From an uncultured Bacillota bacterium (GTDB taxonomy: Bacteria > Bacillota > Clostridia > Peptostreptococcales > Anaerovoracaceae), in contig CAMNNV010000015.1 of NCBI GenBank assembly GCA_946546075.1, forward strand, positions 1-14,510: DNA of 14,510 nucleotides, written 5' to 3'. Shown one piece after another: positions 7,440-14,510 of the stretch (its first letter is position 1; every line of letters begins with the position of its first letter). Below the pieces are notes generated by a model, which saw nothing but the letters and a program-made list of their open reading frames with translations, was not told the DNA's origin and made no database searches. The position numbers and the translations under genes are program-made.

Positions 7440-9184
7440 GAGTCGTAGTAGGACAGGGAAGCTGCGGTATAGCCACCGGAGCGAAGAAGACAGCTGCTGA
7501 ATTCGAGAGACTTATTGCTGAGAAAGAACTTGACATCGAAGTTGGCGTTACAGGATGTGTAGGCACATGCTATCTGGAGCCTATCGTTGACATATATGAT
7601 GATGAAGGCGAACTTACGCGCTATGTGAAAGTACAGCCGGATAAAGTAGAGAAGATAGTAGAACAGCATCTGATGAATCATGAACCCGTAGAGGAAGATA
7701 CGATTTCAGATGAAGATAAAGAATTTGTAGGCAAACAGCAGAGGATCGTTCTCAGAAACTGCGGAGTCATCAATCCTGAAAACATCGATGACTATATCGC
7801 AAGAGACGGTTATAAGGCGATCGAGAAGGTGCTCAGAACCATGAGACCGGACGATGTCATCAGAGAGATCAAGGCATCAGGCCTGAGAGGAAGAGGCGGC
7901 GCAGGATTCCCGACATGGTTCAAGTGGAACGCTTGCTACAGAGCTCCCGGCGTCACAAAGTACCTCGTATGTAATGCAGACGAAGGCGATCCGGGCGCAT
8001 TCATGGACAGATCCGTCCTGGAAGGTGACCCTCATTCCCTCATTGAAGGCATGATCATCGGCGGATACGCTATGGGCGCTGTGGAAGGCGTCATCTACTG
8101 CCGTGCAGAATATCCTCTTGCGATCAAGAGACTTGAGATCGCTATGAGCCAGGCCAGAGAAAAAGGATACCTGGGCGAAGACATCATGGGAAGCGGATTC
8201 AACTTCGACATTTCCATCAAAGCCGGCGCAGGTGCTTTCGTATGCGGCGAAGAAACAGCTCTGATCGCTTCTCTCGAAGGCGAGAGAGGTATGCCTAGAC
8301 TCAAACCTCCTTTCCCTGCACAGAAGGGATACTGGGACAAGCCGACGGATATCAACAACGTTGAGACACTGGCAAACGTTCCATGGATCATATACAACGG
8401 CGGAGAAGCCTTCGGTGCTTACGGTACACAGAAGAGTAAGGGAACCAAGGTATTCGCACTTGCCGGTAAGATCAGCAAGGGCGGTCTCGTTGAAGTACCA
8501 ATGGGACTTACCCTCAAAGATGTCATCTACGGCATCGGCGGAGGCATCAAGAAGAACAGACAGTTCAAGGCTGTTCAGATGGGCGGACCATCAGGCGGAT
8601 GTATCCCGGCAGACCTGATTGATACTCCGGTAACTTACGAAGACATCAATAAGACAGGCGCCATCGTCGGATCAGGCGGTATGATCGTTATGGACGAAGA
8701 TACATGCATGGTCGACATGGCAAGATACTTCCTCAACTTCACAAGAGATGAGTCATGCGGTAAATGTAACTACTGCAGGATCGGAACCAAGAGAATGCTT
8801 GAGATCCTCGAGCGCATCACAGAGGGAGAAGGCAAGGAAGGCGATATCGAACTTCTGGAAGAACTGGCCAACAAGATCAAAGACGGATCCATGTGCGGAC
8901 TGGGCCAGACAGCACCAAATCCTGTCCTCACTACCTTGAGATACTTCAGAAACGAGTACGAAGATCACATCTTCAACAAGAAATGTACCGCAGGATCATG
9001 CAAAGCTCTCATTACATTCAACATCACAGACAACTGCAAAGGCTGCACACTTTGTAAGAAGAACTGTCCTGTTGACGCCATCACCGGCGAAGTCAAAGAG
9101 AAGCACGTCATCGATCACGACAAGTGCATCAAGTGCGGTAAGTGTATCGATTCATGTAAGTTTGAAGCTATTATCAAGAAGTAG
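7436..9184 (+). CDS. NuoF/HydB-like NADH-binding flavin/iron-sulfur subunit
   Basis: NAD(H)-reacting subunit that holds FMN and several Fe-S clusters; it is the core shared by HydB, NuoF and the NAD-reducing unit of formate dehydrogenases. At 582 residues it matches HydB and not the shorter plain NuoF. Order: N-terminal thioredoxin-like domain with C10, C41 and C45; FMN/NADH domain with GLRGRGGAGFPT (149-160) and CNADEGDPGAF (179-189); the GEET segment (271-274); [4Fe-4S] ligands C441, C444, C447 and C487; H511, C517 and C522, which fit the zinc site known in HydB; and a C-terminal 2x[4Fe-4S] ferredoxin (C534/C537/C540/C544 and C564/C567/C570/C574). The extra ferredoxin tail is typical of bifurcating enzymes. 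The N-terminal cluster seems to lack one of the usual four cysteines (Val5 at that place). AGGAGG at 7423-7428 precedes the overlapping ATG. Confidence 0.93.
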   Translation: MRVVVGQGSCGIATGAKKTAAEFERLIAEKELDIEVGVTGCVGTCYLEPIVDIYDDEGELTRYVKVQPDKVEKIVEQHLMNHEPVEEDTISDEDKEFVGKQQRIVLRNCGVINPENIDDYIARDGYKAIEKVLRTMRPDDVIREIKASGLRGRGGAGFPTWFKWNACYRAPGVTKYLVCNADEGDPGAFMDRSVLEGDPHSLIEGMIIGGYAMGAVEGVIYCRAEYPLAIKRLEIAMSQAREKGYLGEDIMGSGFNFDISIKAGAGAFVCGEETALIASLEGERGMPRLKPPFPAQKGYWDKPTDINNVETLANVPWIIYNGGEAFGAYGTQKSKGTKVFALAGKISKGGLVEVPMGLTLKDVIYGIGGGIKKNRQFKAVQMGGPSGGCIPADLIDTPVTYEDINKTGAIVGSGGMIVMDEDTCMVDMARYFLNFTRDESCGKCNYCRIGTKRMLEILERITEGEGKEGDIELLEELANKIKDGSMCGLGQTAPNPVLTTLRYFRNEYEDHIFNKKCTAGSCKALITFNITDNCKGCTLCKKNCPVDAITGEVKEKHVIDHDKCIKCGKCIDSCKFEAIIKK

Positions 9185-9194
9185 GAGATAGGAA

Positions 9195-12100
9195 ATGGAG
9201 AAACTGAGAATCAATATCAATGGGAAAGAACTGACCGGTTTCGCCGGACAGACTATCCTTGAAGTCGCCAGAGAAAACGGTATCTTTATTCCGACTCTCT
9301 GCTACGATGAAAGAACGAAGATCTACGGTTCATGCGGTATCTGCATGACAGAAGTAGAAGGAAACAACAAGCTTTGCAAAGCTTGCGCTACGGCTATCGC
9401 ACCGGGCATGGTCGTAAAGACGAATACAGAGAGAGTCATCGAATCAAGAAAGACGAACCTTGAGCTGCTGCTTTCCAACCACGCAGGTGACTGCAGACCG
9501 CCATGTGTCAAGGCATGTCCTGCCCAGACAGACTGTCAGGGTTATGTAGGTCTCATCGCAAATGGTGAATACGAAGAAGCTAACAAGCTGGTCAAGGACA
9601 AGATCCCTCTTCCTGCATCACTGGGACGTGTATGTCCTCATCCATGTGAAGCGGACTGCAGAAGGGGACTCATCGATGAGCCGATCTCGATCCAGATGCT
9701 GAAGAGATTTGTGGCAGATCAGGACCTCGAAAGCGAAAATTCATTCATCCCTGAATGCGAGCCGGACACAGGCAAGAGCGTAGCAATCATCGGCGGCGGC
9801 CCTATGGGTCTTTCGGCAGCATCCTTCCTCAGACAGAAGGGTCACGAAGTAACGATTTACGAAGCTATGCCTAAGGCAGGCGGAATGCTCAGATACGGCA
9901 TCCCGGAATACAGACTCCCTAAGGACGTTCTCGATGCAGAGATCGCTCTCATAGAGGCATCCGGAGTCCAGATCAGGACGAACTTCAAAATCGGAGAAGA
10001 CATCTCCTTCGAAGAGATCAGAAGAGTCTACGATGCAGTACTTCTCGGTATCGGAGCATGGGTATCCACAGGTGTTGGATGCAAAGGCGAGGACGCTGAC
10101 GGCGTCATCGGAGGTATCGACTTCCTGCGCAAGGTCGTGAGAAATGAGACGATAGAGCTTGGGAAGAAAGTTGCCATCGTAGGCGGCGGAAACACTGCAA
10201 TGGACGCCTGCAGAACTGCAGTCAGACTGGGTGCGGATGAAGTCTTCAACGTTTACAGAAGAACGAAAGACGAGATGCCTGCCGACCTTATCGAGATCGA
10301 AGAAGCAGAAGAAGAAGGCGTTATCTTCAAGAACCTGACAAATCCTCTCGAGATCATCAAGGACGAGAATGGTCACGTCAAGGAAATGGTGCTCCAGGTC
10401 ATGGAACTTGGTGAGCCTGATGAATCAGGAAGAAGAAGACCGGTACCGGTAGAAGGCAAGACAGAGACGATCGAAGTCGACACCGTTATACTTGCCATCG
10501 GTCAGGCCGTAGATTCCTCCCTGTTTGACGTCGAGAAGACAAGAAAGAATGGTATCGCATACGATCCTGAGACATACATGACAAGCATTCCTGGCGTATT
10601 TGCCGGTGGTGACTGTGGTAACGACAAGATCTCCATCGCAGTAGAAGCCATCGCAGATGCCCGCAAGGCAGCAGATATCATGGATATGTATCTCAAGGGC
10701 CACAGCGTCAAGTATGTGAAACCTTATTACGTAGAAAGAGATGATATCACAGAAGAAACATTCGAAGATAGAGAAAGACTGTTCAGAGTGTCTGTACCGC
10801 AGCTTTCGGCAGAGGAGAGAAAGGATAACTTTGCAGAAGTCATTCCGGAAGGATTCTCACCGGAAGATGCAGAGAAAGAAGCTGACAGATGTCTCCAGTG
10901 CGGATGCCAGCTGTACTACGAGTGCAAACTCCTGGATCTTGCAAATCAGTACAACGTAGAGCCTGAAAGATTCAAAGGCGACATGGACAAAAAAGAGATC
11001 GACGATGATCATCCGTTCATTCTCAGAGACCAGAACAAGTGCATCCTTTGCGGACTCTGCGTACGTGTCTGCGATGAGGTCATGGGTATCGGCGCTCTGG
11101 GCCTGGTGAACAGAGGCTTCGATACGGTCGTTGAGCCGAACATGCATAAGCCGCTGGCTGAGTCAGGATGTACTTCATGCGGTCAGTGCGTCGCATGCTG
11201 TCCGACAGGTGCTCTCAAGGTCAAGACGACGATGGTCAAAGAGACTCCTGTCAAGTGTGACCACACAGACACGATCTGCGCATTCTGCTCCGTAGGCTGC
11301 AGCTTCGACTACATGTCCATCGGCGATACTCTCGTCAAAGCAGATGCGAAGATGGACGGTCCTGTCAATGCAGGTCTCTCATGTGGTAAAGGAAAGTTCG
11401 GTTTCGACTGTGCTGTCCTGGAAGATAAGCTGGAAGAGCCTCTCGAGAAGAGAAACGGTAACTTCGAAGAGATCGATTACAAAGACGCGCTCATCAAGAT
11501 CGCAAAGAAGTGCCAGGCAGTAGGCACGAGATACGGCAAGGATGCTATCGCAGTTACGGTATCAGACAGGTTCACGAACGAAGAAGCATATGCCGTAAAA
11601 ATCATGGCGGACGCTATGGGTGCTAAGCTGCTCTGCCTGGACAACAGAAAGAGCGGTATCAAGCCGGTGCTCGGATTCGATGCTTCACCGAACACCATCG
11701 ACGAGCTCATTTCAACGGACGTCATCCTGGTTTGCGGATTTGAAAGATCCCTCAATCCTGTTATCGCAAACAAGATGAGAATGGCCACAGAGGCAGGAGC
11801 ACGCGTATTTCTCGTAAACCCTGAAGATTATCCGCAGACGATGAACTTCGTAGAAGAGGAGCATTACACGGATAACAGCCTTTCCTTCATCAAGGCTATG
11901 GTTGCGGAAGCCGTCAAGATGAACCCTGAATGCGACATTCCGGGAATCGAAGAGCTGAAGGCAAGCCTTGCAGGAATCGAGATCAGCGATGAGATCAAGA
12001 GCATGACGGATGTTTACATCAACGCCAAGAGAGCGATGATCGTATTCGACCAGAACCTGATTTCTACAGAAGCAGCTACACTGCTGGCAGATCTGGCAAT

Positions 12101-12704
12101 GGTAAGCGGTCACATCGGCAACCCTCGTGACGGTATACTCCAGCTCAAGGCGAAGAACAATTCCCAGGGTCTCGTAGATCTGGGTATCACGGCAGGAGCA
12201 GAGGAACTGGAAGGCGTCAAGGCACTTCTCGTATTTGGAGAAGAAGCAGATATCGATACTGATAAGCTGGAGTTCCTGGCAGTATGCGATACGCATATGA
12301 CGAGACTGGCTTCAAAGGCTGACATCGTCATTCCTGGAACAGGTTCTGTATCCACAGACGGTACATTCACGAACACAGAGAGAAGGATGCAGCTTGTCAA
12401 GGCAGTGATCGATGAGGGCATCGAGCTCAGCAACTGGCAGATCGCTTCTGAGATCGCACACATCTTCGAAGTAGACAGTGAATGGGAGTCCACAGAAGAC
12501 ATTTCCGCGGAAATGAATTACGAGGTAGATTCTTATAAGTATGCTGAGATCGGGGAGATCCTCGGAGGCGTACTGGAACCTACAGACGAAGCGACCCTCG
12601 TACCTGTAGTGAATGGTGTATTTGCAGATCAGATCCCTTGCACAGATGCACATATGAACAGCATCAGCGAGAGACTGCCAAAAGCAGTAAGCCCGACACT
12701 GTAG
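9195..12704 (+). CDS. Fusion oxidoreductase: NuoG-type [2Fe-2S] + GltD/NfnB FAD-NADPH + 2x[4Fe-4S] + reduced molybdopterin-like domain
   Basis: A 1169-residue cytoplasmic multi-centre redox protein, predicted third subunit of the complex. Residues 1-80 form a NuoG-type [2Fe-2S] domain (C36, C47, C50, C64). H96-x3-C100 recalls the His-ligated cluster of NuoG and runs straight into GltD-type cysteines (C104, C108, C114; C147, C151, C155). Residues 195-500 are a GltD/NfnB-like module: FAD site GGGPMG (200-205), second Rossmann site GGGNTAMDACRTA (330-342) and the NADPH-type VYRRT (353-357). Next come C566/C569/C571/C577 and a 2x[4Fe-4S] ferredoxin (C616/C619/C622/C626; C659/C662/C665/C669). The tail from about 688 resembles formate dehydrogenase/NuoG, with [4Fe-4S] ligands C695/C698/C702/C730 and K732. 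It lacks the active-site Cys/Sec and the final molybdopterin-dinucleotide-binding domain. AGGAG (9183-9187) overlaps the preceding stop codon. The domains are well supported; the reaction is inferred. Confidence 0.88.
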   Translation: MEKLRININGKELTGFAGQTILEVARENGIFIPTLCYDERTKIYGSCGICMTEVEGNNKLCKACATAIAPGMVVKTNTERVIESRKTNLELLLSNHAGDCRPPCVKACPAQTDCQGYVGLIANGEYEEANKLVKDKIPLPASLGRVCPHPCEADCRRGLIDEPISIQMLKRFVADQDLESENSFIPECEPDTGKSVAIIGGGPMGLSAASFLRQKGHEVTIYEAMPKAGGMLRYGIPEYRLPKDVLDAEIALIEASGVQIRTNFKIGEDISFEEIRRVYDAVLLGIGAWVSTGVGCKGEDADGVIGGIDFLRKVVRNETIELGKKVAIVGGGNTAMDACRTAVRLGADEVFNVYRRTKDEMPADLIEIEEAEEEGVIFKNLTNPLEIIKDENGHVKEMVLQVMELGEPDESGRRRPVPVEGKTETIEVDTVILAIGQAVDSSLFDVEKTRKNGIAYDPETYMTSIPGVFAGGDCGNDKISIAVEAIADARKAADIMDMYLKGHSVKYVKPYYVERDDITEETFEDRERLFRVSVPQLSAEERKDNFAEVIPEGFSPEDAEKEADRCLQCGCQLYYECKLLDLANQYNVEPERFKGDMDKKEIDDDHPFILRDQNKCILCGLCVRVCDEVMGIGALGLVNRGFDTVVEPNMHKPLAESGCTSCGQCVACCPTGALKVKTTMVKETPVKCDHTDTICAFCSVGCSFDYMSIGDTLVKADAKMDGPVNAGLSCGKGKFGFDCAVLEDKLEEPLEKRNGNFEEIDYKDALIKIAKKCQAVGTRYGKDAIAVTVSDRFTNEEAYAVKIMADAMGAKLLCLDNRKSGIKPVLGFDASPNTIDELISTDVILVCGFERSLNPVIANKMRMATEAGARVFLVNPEDYPQTMNFVEEEHYTDNSLSFIKAMVAEAVKMNPECDIPGIEELKASLAGIEISDEIKSMTDVYINAKRAMIVFDQNLISTEAATLLADLAMVSGHIGNPRDGILQLKAKNNSQGLVDLGITAGAEELEGVKALLVFGEEADIDTDKLEFLAVCDTHMTRLASKADIVIPGTGSVSTDGTFTNTERRMQLVKAVIDEGIELSNWQIASEIAHIFEVDSEWESTEDISAEMNYEVDSYKYAEIGEILGGVLEPTDEATLVPVVNGVFADQIPCTDAHMNSISERLPKAVSPTL

Positions 12705-12725
12705 TAAAACGCAAACTATAAATAG

Positions 12726-12759
12726 ACAGCCGGCAGAGTACAGATCTGCCGGCTGTTTT
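12726..12759 (+). terminator. Intrinsic terminator of the redox operon
   Basis: Perfect 12-bp arms ACAGCCGGCAGA and TCTGCCGGCTGT enclose a 7-nt loop and are followed by TTTT. It lies about 20 nt after the fusion gene, which ends TAG TAA. The stem is strong and GC-rich; the U-tract is short. Confidence 0.85.
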
Positions 12760-12765
12760 GATGAT

Positions 12766-12790
12766 GAGATCCACGTGTCGGGTCTCTTTT
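12766..12790 (+). terminator. Second, weaker terminator hairpin
   Basis: GAGATCC and GGGTCTC form a 7-bp stem with one G-U pair around a 7-nt loop, followed by TTTT. It begins 6 nt after the first terminator and probably acts as a backup that insulates the next promoter. Confidence 0.55.
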
Positions 12791-12807
12791 GTATTTCATA
12801 AGTAGGT

Positions 12808-12837
12808 TTGATATTGGTAATAGAAACATGTTATAAT
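12808..12837 (+). promoter_or_regulatory. Predicted sigma-A promoter of the TPR/DUF4037 operon
   Basis: TTGATA (12808-12813), an 18-bp spacer and a perfect TATAAT (12832-12837) preceded by TGt (extended -10). Transcription would start near 12844, about 60 nt before the ATG. The leader shows no clear structured element. Confidence 0.7.
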
Positions 12838-12904
12838 ATTCTCCAAAGTTGTTACTGAAGTCAGTTGACTTAAAATATTGTATTTTACTCAGAGGATATG
12901 ACAT

Positions 12905-13699
12905 ATGAATATAGCAGATTTTTATCAGAAACTGGATCAGCACTATTCACAGCATGACACGAAGGCGATTGAAGATTTTATGGTAAAGAGCCTGACGGAT
13001 GCCCGCACGGAGAACGATCCGGCAGCCATCGTAGCGGTGAGCAACGAGCTGGCCGGCTTTTACAGAGTCTCCGGGAATCTGGATGAAGCCATCAAATTAT
13101 CGCAGAAGGTTTTGCAGCTTCTGAAAAACATGGGGGAGGAGACTTCCGAGAATTTTGCAGTAGCCCTTCAGAATGCTGCCAACGTGCTGATGGTGGCAAA
13201 GGATCATGATACGGCGCTGCAGATGTTCCGCACAGCAGAGTCGATCCTGGTTTACCGCGGATTCAGCAGTGATTACAGGATGGCGGCGCTTTGCAATAAC
13301 ATCAGCGCGCTCTATCGTGAAATGGAGAAATTCGAAGAGGCTGAGAAGGCGGCTCTGAGATCCCTTGAGATCATCGTCACCATGCCGCAGTACAGAGTGG
13401 AGATGGCGACAAGCCTGATCAATCTCGGAGAGGTGCAGACACGTCTCGGTAAATATGAAGATGCGAAGCAGACGCTGGAAGCATCCATCAGCATCTATGA
13501 ATCGATATCAGGAGATAAAGACCCGCATTATCCGGCAGCCATGGCGGCAATGGGGAACCTCTACTATTACTGGAAACAGCCACAGCAGGCCGCACCATAT
13601 TTCAGGAAGGCGATGGAGCTGATCGAACGAGATCACGGCAGGAATGCCTTCTATGAGATGATGGCCAGAAACCTTAAGACGGTCGAGGAACAGATATGA
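12905..13699 (+). CDS. Tetratricopeptide (TPR) repeat protein, five 42-residue repeats
   Basis: A 264-residue soluble helical-repeat protein, probably a protein-binding scaffold or sensor; its specific function is unknown. No signal peptide or membrane segment is seen. Equivalent helix-A positions recur near residues 47, 89, 131, 173 and 215, an exact 42-residue period, longer than the classical 34 and typical of kinesin-light-chain-like TPRs. Examples are NELAGFYRVSGNLDEA (47-62) and INLGEVQTRLGKYEDA (172-187). No DNA-binding helix-turn-helix precedes the repeats, so it does not look like an RNPP-type regulator. AGAGGA (12891-12896) lies 8 nt before the chosen ATG; the ATG at 12898 is out of frame. 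The stop overlaps the next gene by ATGA, so the two are probably co-translated. Confidence 0.88.
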   Translation: MNIADFYQKLDQHYSQHDTKAIEDFMVKSLTDARTENDPAAIVAVSNELAGFYRVSGNLDEAIKLSQKVLQLLKNMGEETSENFAVALQNAANVLMVAKDHDTALQMFRTAESILVYRGFSSDYRMAALCNNISALYREMEKFEEAEKAALRSLEIIVTMPQYRVEMATSLINLGEVQTRLGKYEDAKQTLEASISIYESISGDKDPHYPAAMAAMGNLYYYWKQPQQAAPYFRKAMELIERDHGRNAFYEMMARNLKTVEEQI

Positions 13700-14510
13700 A
13701 TGGAATGGAACTGGCGAGAGCCTATTACAATGAATATGGTGAGTACCTTCGCAGGATGTTCCCGGGCTATGAGAACAAACTAGCCTTTGGTCTTGCAGGG
13801 GAAGGCTCAGAATGCTTCGGATATGATGACCAGATATCACAGGACCATGATTTTGGCCCTGGGTTTTGTGTGTGGATCACAAGAGATACGGCTAGAGCGA
13901 TCGGGCCTCAGCTTCAGGCGGCATATGCAGCACTGCCGGGTACGTATCAGGGCTATACGAGACACGAAACGGCAGAGGCAGAGGGCAGGGTCGGTGTGAT
14001 ACCGATCGACAGATTCTTTGCACGGTATACGAACTGCACGGACGTGCCTCGGACGAACATGGAGTGGCTCAGGATCCCTGAGAGATTCCTGGCGACGGCG
14101 ACGAACGGCGAAGTCTTTGCAGATCCGGAAGGTGAGTTCTCCCGCATCCGAAATGTCCTCAAGGGTTTCTATCCGCAGGACGTCCTGCGAAAGAAAATCG
14201 CAGCAAGAGCAGCGGTGATGGCCCAGAGCGGACAGTACAACTTCCCGAGATGCGTTAACCGGGGAGATCTGAACGCAGCATATCTTGCGACTGGAGAGTT
14301 TGTGAAAGCAGCCATAAGCATGCTGTACCTTCTCGAGAGGAAGTACATGCCGTTTTATAAGTGGGCCTTCCGGGGTATGCAGGACTTCACCGTCTGTGCT
14401 GCACCGGCTCAGGAACTTACGAAACTGATCGCAGCAGGAAACGGCATCGAAACGGCTGCACAGAGACAGAATATGATCGAATCCATCTGCGTCTTCACGG
14501 CACAGCAGCT
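13696..14510 (+). CDS. DUF4037 domain protein, 3' end beyond right edge
   Basis: A 271-residue partial frame open to the window edge. The segment GLAGEGSECFGYDDQIS (32-48) followed by DHDFGPGF (50-57) is the signature I associate with DUF4037. It resembles a nucleotidyltransferase active site: Gly-Ser (G37, S38) followed by an Asp-x-Asp (D50, D52). The catalytic role and substrate are unknown. GAGGAA (13685-13690) lies 5 nt before ATG 13696, which overlaps the TPR stop codon; a second ATG at 13705 is possible. The TPR gene immediately upstream suggests the two proteins work together. No membrane segments are seen in the visible part. Confidence 0.8.
   Translation, partial: MNGMELARAYYNEYGEYLRRMFPGYENKLAFGLAGEGSECFGYDDQISQDHDFGPGFCVWITRDTARAIGPQLQAAYAALPGTYQGYTRHETAEAEGRVGVIPIDRFFARYTNCTDVPRTNMEWLRIPERFLATATNGEVFADPEGEFSRIRNVLKGFYPQDVLRKKIAARAAVMAQSGQYNFPRCVNRGDLNAAYLATGEFVKAAISMLYLLERKYMPFYKWAFRGMQDFTVCAAPAQELTKLIAAGNGIETAAQRQNMIESICVFTAQQ

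Noticed and set aside
6906..9184. Subunits of a membrane complex I (Nuo)
   Set aside because: No membrane subunit genes are present, and the HydB-type C-terminal ferredoxin tail and N-terminal thioredoxin-like domain fit soluble bifurcating enzymes better than NuoF.
9195..12704. The large fusion as an [FeFe]-hydrogenase catalytic subunit
   Set aside because: The H-cluster signatures (TSCCPxW, MPCxxKxxE and ExMACPGGC types) are absent; the GltD module and the NuoG/FDH-like tail occupy the place of that domain.
11256..12704. A functional selenocysteine formate dehydrogenase
   Set aside because: No in-frame TGA, no Cys-His at the active-site position and no C-terminal molybdopterin-dinucleotide-binding domain.

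Overview
The window looks like a chromosomal segment from an anaerobic Gram-positive (Firmicutes/Clostridia-type) bacterium of medium GC content. The evidence is strong AGGAGG ribosome binding sites, sigma-A type promoters (several with extended -10 boxes), the comEC-holA gene order typical of Firmicutes, a class A penicillin-binding protein with a long basic cytoplasmic tail, and an oxygen-sensitive style flavin/iron-sulfur redox operon. I cannot name a genus with confidence. There is no sign of a mobile element, CRISPR array, rRNA or tRNA, and no gap between genes exceeds about 210 bases.

Layout: (1) 1-3061, minus strand: a class A penicillin-binding protein (transglycosylase plus transpeptidase), open at the left edge and starting with TTG. 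(2) 3062-3217: divergent promoters. (3) 3218-6698, plus strand: comEC (DNA uptake channel) followed by holA (DNA polymerase III delta subunit), with a probable extra promoter between them. (4) 6699-6905: an AT-rich control region with a Rex-like sequence, a perfect 25-bp palindrome and a second perfect inverted repeat overlapping a good promoter. (5) 6906-12704: a tightly packed three-gene redox operon made of a NuoE/HydC-like subunit, a NuoF/HydB-like subunit and a 1169-residue fusion protein. The fusion joins a NuoG-type [2Fe-2S] domain, a GltD/NfnB-type FAD-NADPH module, multiple [4Fe-4S] domains and a reduced molybdopterin-oxidoreductase-like tail. The operon ends at tandem hairpin terminators. 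(6) 12808-14510: a good promoter, then a five-repeat TPR protein overlapping by ATGA with a DUF4037 (nucleotidyltransferase-fold-like) protein that runs off the right edge.

The redox operon is the item of greatest interest. Its first two subunits are the conserved NADH/FMN/Fe-S core of electron-bifurcating HydABC-type enzymes, but the expected catalytic hydrogenase subunit is replaced by a protein that carries its own FAD and an NADPH-type Rossmann site. No H-cluster motifs are present, and the formate-dehydrogenase-like tail lacks the Cys/Sec active-site residue and the C-terminal cofactor-binding domain. The simplest hypothesis is a complex that links NADH, NADPH and ferredoxin pools, functionally comparable to Nfn but built on a HydBC core. 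This is inference from domain content and has not been shown for this operon.
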